The notes below the pieces were generated by a model. That model ran no database searches. It was given only the letters and a program-made list of their open reading frames with translations, and had not been told where the DNA came from. DNA of 34,019 nucleotides. Source: JBFWIL01 sp050256015 (GTDB lineage Bacteria; Bacteroidota; Bacteroidia; Bacteroidales; Prolixibacteraceae). The translations under genes were made by a program, and so were the position numbers. Below, in pieces: positions 33,777 to 34,019 of the stretch. Position 1 is the first letter of the stretch. Every line of letters begins with the position of its first letter. The stretch covers positions 1 to 34,019 of the forward strand of contig JBFWIL010000001.1 in assembly GCA_050256015.1 (NCBI GenBank), read 5' to 3'.

Positions 33777-34019
33777 GCGTAAAACTTAGAAAACGAAATC
33801 AGGGAGGAAAAACCAGCCTATACCTTGATTATTACAGTGCCGGTAAAAGAAAAACTGAAACCTTGAAACTGTATTTACTCCCGAAACCCAAAACCAAGCT
33901 GGAACGGGAACAAAACAAAAAGACATTAGAACTTGCTGAAAATATCCGTGCGCAACGTCAATTGGAAATGCAAAACGGAGAATACGGTTTTCGCGATAAG
34001 GAAAAGCAAAAAGGCAGCC
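33773..34019 (+). CDS. Tyrosine recombinase/integrase, N-terminal part (cut by window end)
   Basis: Only the first 82 codons are present; the frame is open to the window end. The start MSVKLRKRNQGGKTSLYLDYY, followed by SAGKRKTETLKLYLLPKPKTK, fits the N-terminal arm-type DNA-binding domain of Bacteroidota phage-type integrases (three-strand beta sheet), then a helical linker NKKTLELAENIRAQRQLEMQ typical before the core-binding domain. The catalytic domain, with its R-H-R-Y residues, would lie beyond the window. The ATG overlaps the excisionase-like gene stop (ATGA). Confidence 0.8.
   Translation, partial: MSVKLRKRNQGGKTSLYLDYYSAGKRKTETLKLYLLPKPKTKLEREQNKKTLELAENIRAQRQLEMQNGEYGFRDKEKQKGS

Larger units (their letters stand above)
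33173..34019 (+). mobile_element. Left edge of a probable integrative element in the mnmE 3' end
   Basis: The region joins the mnmE 3' end to AT-rich DNA with phased repeats, an excisionase-like gene and a tyrosine recombinase gene. Order and orientation (recombinase next to mnmE, pointing away) match those of SGI1-type islands. The right border and cargo are not in the window, so type, size and mobility are unknown. Confidence 0.55.

Overview
The window reads as chromosomal DNA of a Bacteroidota bacterium, most likely order Bacteroidales. The evidence is the gene families (fused alpha/beta 2-oxoacid dehydrogenase E1, a DUF6340-type lipoprotein, a GntR-type fucose regulator, a gyrA–TPR block divergent from clpC), the lack of strong Shine-Dalgarno sites, and several promoters of the Bacteroidota type (TTTG, about 19 bp, TAnnTTTG). 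No rRNA, tRNA or CRISPR array was seen. All assignments come from reading motifs; no database search was run.

Layout. 99-2201: slyD-like FKBP isomerase, aroC and a DUF134 regulator, tightly packed. 2198-3448 (-): dicarboxylate/glutamate symporter. 3582-7730: fucI, fucP and a GntR regulator, a fucose uptake and isomerisation module without kinase or aldolase. 7733-8815 (-): DUF6340-like lipoprotein. 8923-11814: large secreted HExxH/beta-propeller/beta-barrel protein. 11791-13008 (-): membrane metallophosphoesterase. 13009-13572: AT-rich gap with repeats and a clear promoter. 13573-17684: XRE regulator, pyrK-pyrD, a serine hydrolase and a small secreted protein. 17851-21733: 2-oxoacid dehydrogenase E2, fused E1 and flavodoxin. 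21833-25582 (-): TPR protein and gyrA. 25980-28496: clpC. 28630-30292 (-): fabG and a sirtuin. 30435-31705: UDP-galactopyranose mutase plus a truncated glycosyltransferase-like reading frame. 31793-33190: mnmE. 33191-34019: left edge of a probable integrative element with an excisionase-like gene and a cut-off tyrosine recombinase.

Most of the window is housekeeping. The accessory signal is at the right end. An excisionase/integrase pair starts about 230 bp after the 3' end of mnmE, the gene whose 3' end is also the attachment site of the SGI1 family of genomic islands. Directly before the excisionase-like gene lie six 10-bp units with a GATAC core, in exact helical phase, preceded by GTTGC repeats and a 20-bp palindrome. 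This looks like a compact recombination/regulation module; the cargo lies outside the window. Smaller leads are the DUF4422-like remnant coupled to glf, the three-domain HExxH protein, a metallophosphoesterase with Gln replacing the first-motif His, a sirtuin with a changed zinc site, and a strong hairpin in the leader of the E2 gene.
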